From NCBI GenBank assembly GCA_002492525.1, contig DKZA01000003.1, positions 16,656-80,655 on the forward strand: a stretch of DNA of 64,000 nucleotides. The letters are read 5' to 3'. Shown one piece after another: positions 61,836-64,000 of the stretch; positions within the stretch are counted from its first letter, which is position 1; each line of letters opens with the position of its first letter. The notes beneath the pieces were generated by a model. That model searched no databases. It saw nothing but the letters and a program-made list of their open reading frames with translations, and was not told the DNA's origin. This DNA comes from Lachnospiraceae bacterium UBA7086 (GTDB taxonomy: Bacteria; Bacillota; Clostridia; Lachnospirales; Lachnospiraceae). Made by a program: the position numbers and the translations under genes.

Positions 61836-62243
61836 GTGAAGAAACGTTTGCTCATTGTCTTTCTGGTGTTTATTATATTGACTTTTTTGGAAAGTGGTAT
61901 CCTTATGGAAGTGCTATGGTTGAACGGATTGAGTTGGGAACCTCAATTTATGGTATGCACTGAAGCAGGGAAAACCGGTCTTTATGCTCTGGTATATTTT
62001 ATTCCGGTAAGTATAATTATAATATTTTTGAATCGCATTGCTCTTTGCATAGAAAAGAGAAGTGGTGGGAAAGAATTTTTGGGGGATTGTATTTGTGCAT
62101 TGTTTGGTATAGGGATAGGAATTGTAGTGACTTTTGATGCACCTTTTCAGGTGCGATATGCAACGCCGGTTTATATGTTGGGCATATGGATTGCAGATTT
62201 TCTGATTGATTTTTTTGATTGGATGAGACTTATGCCACCTTGA
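61836..62243 (+). CDS. Small four-helix membrane protein of unknown function
   Basis: A 135-residue protein starting at GTG 61836 after AGAGG. It has four hydrophobic helices, with loops WLNGLSWEPQFMVCTEAGKTG and KRSGGKEFLGDCICA, and ends FDWMRLMPP. Codon use is more AT-rich than in its neighbours, so it may be a later insertion between walJ-like and the ACT gene. No family is recognised. Confidence 0.6.
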   Translation: MKKRLLIVFLVFIILTFLESGILMEVLWLNGLSWEPQFMVCTEAGKTGLYALVYFIPVSIIIIFLNRIALCIEKRSGGKEFLGDCICALFGIGIGIVVTFDAPFQVRYATPVYMLGIWIADFLIDFFDWMRLMPP

Positions 62244-62298
62244 ATTTTATAACAATCTTATGAACAACATCAATGATAAAGATAGAAAAGAGGAGACT

Positions 62299-62571
62299 AT
62301 GAAAAAGACAATTATCACGGTAGTAGGCAAAGACACGGTAGGCATTATTGCCAGGGTATGCACTTATCTGGCGGATAACCAAATCAATATTCTGGATATT
62401 TCCCAGACCATTGTGCAGGGATTCTTTAATATGATGATGATCGTGGATACGAATCTGACAACGAAGGATTTCGGTGTGATTGTGGATGAACTGGAGAAGC
62501 TGGGCGAGGAAATCGGCGTGGTCATCAAATGCCAGAAGGAAGAAATCTTTGATCAGATGCACCGCATTTAG
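62299..62571 (+). CDS. ACT domain protein (UPF0237)
   Basis: A 90-residue single ACT domain of the UPF0237 family. The opening TIITVVGKDTVGIIARVCTYLADNQINILDISQTI is the typical ligand-binding first half. It probably senses an amino acid or similar small molecule. It is nearly always found directly before a DUF711/UPF0210 gene, as here. ATG 62299 follows GAGGAG. Confidence 0.92.
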   Translation: MKKTIITVVGKDTVGIIARVCTYLADNQINILDISQTIVQGFFNMMMIVDTNLTTKDFGVIVDELEKLGEEIGVVIKCQKEEIFDQMHRI

Positions 62572-62578
62572 AGTAACT

Positions 62579-62670
62579 CAAATTTGTGCAGGGGCGTCAC
62601 AAATTTGTTTGATGGCAGACGCAAATTTGAAATTTGCGTCGCCTCATTGCGTAAACGCTCCGGAATGGAG
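62579..62670 (+). promoter_or_regulatory. Three hairpins between the ACT and DUF711 genes
   Basis: A 10-bp stem (62579-62588 with 62598-62607) and a perfect 23-base palindrome (62618-62640, GACGCAAATTT arms) are followed by CTCC-GGAAT-GGAG (62658-62670), in which the DUF711 ribosome site GGAG is base-paired. There is no T run, so it is not a standard terminator. It could tune translation or processing of the second gene, or it may be an inserted extragenic repeat. Confidence 0.5.
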
Positions 62671-62676
62671 AGTAAC

Positions 62677-64000
62677 ATGATTAACTTATTTGAGGTGGCT
62701 GAGACGAATGAGATGATAGCCAAGGAGAATCTGGATGTGCGGACTATCACATTAGGAATCAGCCTTTTAGACTGTATTGATGCAGATATTGCCAGACTGA
62801 ATGAGAAGGTCTATCAGAAGATTACCACAGTGGCCAAAGACCTTGTAAAGACGGGGGAGGCCATTGAGAAGGAATTTGGGATTCCCATTGTCAATAAGAG
62901 AATTTCCGTTACGCCGATGGCATTGATCGGCGGTGCCGCCTGCAAGAGCAAGGAAAACTTTGTGACACTGGCACAGACCATGGATAAGGCGGCGGAGGCG
63001 GTGGGCGTCAATCTGATTGGCGGTTATTCGGCATTGGTATCCAAGGGAATGACCGGAGCGGACGAGTTGTTGATCCGTTCCATTCCGGAGGCACTGCACA
63101 GTACACAGCGGGTCTGCAGTTCTGTGAATTTAGGTTCTACCAAGACTGGAATCAATATGGATGCGGTGCGGCTGATGGGAGATATCATCAAGGAGACCGC
63201 AGTGATCAGTGCGGATAAAGACAGTGCTGATTGCATGAAACTGGTGGTATTCTGCAATGCGCCAGATGACAATCCTTTTATGGCGGGAGCCTTTCACGGT
63301 GTGACCGAGGCCGATGCGGTGATCAATGTAGGGGTAAGCGGCCCCGGCGTGGTGAAGACTGCGCTTACCAGAGTGCGGGGGGAGAATTTCGAGGTGCTCT
63401 GCGAGACCATCAAAAAGACGGCTTTCAAAGTGACGAGAGTGGGCCAGCTGGTGGCTCAGGAGGCTTCCCGGATGCTGGGGATTCCTTTTGGCATTGTGGA
63501 TCTGTCTTTAGCGCCCACGCCGGCTATCGGAGACAGTGTGGCGGATATCTTGTGTGAGATTGGCTTAGAATATGCAGGTGCTCCCGGTACTACGGCGGCG
63601 CTGGCGCTTTTAAACGATCAGGTGAAAAAGGGCGGCGTCATGGCATCTTCTTATGTGGGCGGATTGAGCGGTGCCTTTATTCCTGTCAGCGAGGATCAGG
63701 GGATGATCGATGCGGTGACGGCAGGGGCCCTTACTCTGGAGAAATTAGAGGCTATGACCTGTGTGTGTTCCGTCGGTCTTGATATGATCGCCATTCCGGG
63801 GGATACGGCCAACACCACCATCGCGGGAATCATTGCGGATGAAATGGCCATCGGCATGGTGAACCAGAAGACAACGGCGGTGCGTATCATTCCGGCTATC
63901 GGAAAAGGCGTGGGAGAAAAAGTGGAGTTTGGCGGATTGTTTGGCTATGCGCCGATCATGCCGGTCAATTCATTTTCCTGCGATGCTTTCGTGAACAGGG
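62677..64000 (+). CDS. DUF711 / UPF0210 (PFL) family protein, cut by the window end
   Basis: 441 codons are visible of a family usually about 450 residues long, so only the last few residues are missing. The signature stretches are [65 protein letters not shown] and [15 protein letters not shown]. The fold resembles pyruvate formate-lyase-like proteins, but no glycyl radical motif is seen in the visible part. Function is unknown. It forms the conserved ACT-DUF711 pair with the gene before it. The ATG is at 62677 with GGAG upstream inside a small hairpin. Confidence 0.9.
   Translation, partial: MINLFEVAETNEMIAKENLDVRTITLGISLLDCIDADIARLNEKVYQKITTVAKDLVKTGEAIEKEFGIPIVNKRISVTPMALIGGAACKSKENFVTLAQTMDKAAEAVGVNLIGGYSALVSKGMTGADELLIRSIPEALHSTQRVCSSVNLGSTKTGINMDAVRLMGDIIKETAVISADKDSADCMKLVVFCNAPDDNPFMAGAFHGVTEADAVINVGVSGPGVVKTALTRVRGENFEVLCETIKKTAFKVTRVGQLVAQEASRMLGIPFGIVDLSLAPTPAIGDSVADILCEIGLEYAGAPGTTAALALLNDQVKKGGVMASSYVGGLSGAFIPVSEDQGMIDAVTAGALTLEKLEAMTCVCSVGLDMIAIPGDTANTTIAGIIADEMAIGMVNQKTTAVRIIPAIGKGVGEKVEFGGLFGYAPIMPVNSFSCDAFVNR

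Overview
The window is chromosomal DNA from a spore-forming, low-to-moderate GC Firmicute. The gene set points to the family Lachnospiraceae (class Clostridia): spoIIGA-sigE next to sigG, the ylmC/nrdR pair, YqeG-aroE-aroK-aroQ, efp, an FtsA-like protein after coaE, a DUF5688 protein, and ACT-DUF711. Genus and species cannot be read from the sequence alone. Nearly every gene has a strong Shine-Dalgarno, and intrinsic terminators are frequent.

Layout. 1-4800 is a sporulation sigma locus (spoIIGA, sigE, then sigG reversed) with a three-domain cyclic-di-GMP-type response regulator sitting between sigE and sigG. 4900-9450 is core housekeeping: a zinc-ribbon/SH3 membrane protein, ylmC-like, nrdR, a YqeG phosphatase, and shikimate genes aroE-aroK-aroQ. 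9600-15350 is a sugar uptake module (lipoprotein, two permeases, YesM/YesN-type two-component system), followed by a lone pilin-like gene on the other strand. 16100-21400 holds efp, DUF5688, tRNA-Arg(CCG), an SH3 protein, a small helical protein and gdhA.

21400-31300 is an accessory stretch that looks like a small defence or mobile island. It has a relic of an antitoxin gene, an MFS exporter, and a tight three-gene unit (PD-(D/E)XK nuclease-like protein, membrane protein, beta-CASP-like metallo-hydrolase). A DUF3990/HTH toxin-antitoxin pair with twin palindromic operators follows, then a LexA-controlled Y-family polymerase with YolD, a tandem-HD phosphohydrolase and a DUF362 ferredoxin-like protein. 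The three-gene unit at 22935-25528 is the best candidate for an undescribed system.

31400-40400 is clearly more AT-rich and is an accessory gene array, all on the plus strand: LytTR-DUF3021-ABC-FtsX; a degraded GNAT behind a duplicated promoter; then GNAT, GntR, a CAT-like acetyltransferase, SdpI, CPBP, two membrane proteins, an isochorismatase and a NUDIX hydrolase. Five unrelated coding ends in this stretch are followed by versions of one degenerate motif, and two genes share an identical 15-base leader containing the ribosome binding site. This resembles a cassette array, although no integrase is present and no canonical attC core is evident.

40500-64000 returns to ordinary chromosome: two divergent MATE exporters, a radical SAM protein with a small Cys-containing protein, an M24 aminopeptidase, an Fe-S aldo/keto reductase, a 1132-residue hybrid histidine kinase, a GH25 lysozyme, a carboxylesterase, a zinc-finger membrane protein, polA, coaE, an FtsA-like protein, a WalJ-like hydrolase, and an ACT/DUF711 pair. 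The last gene runs off the window end.
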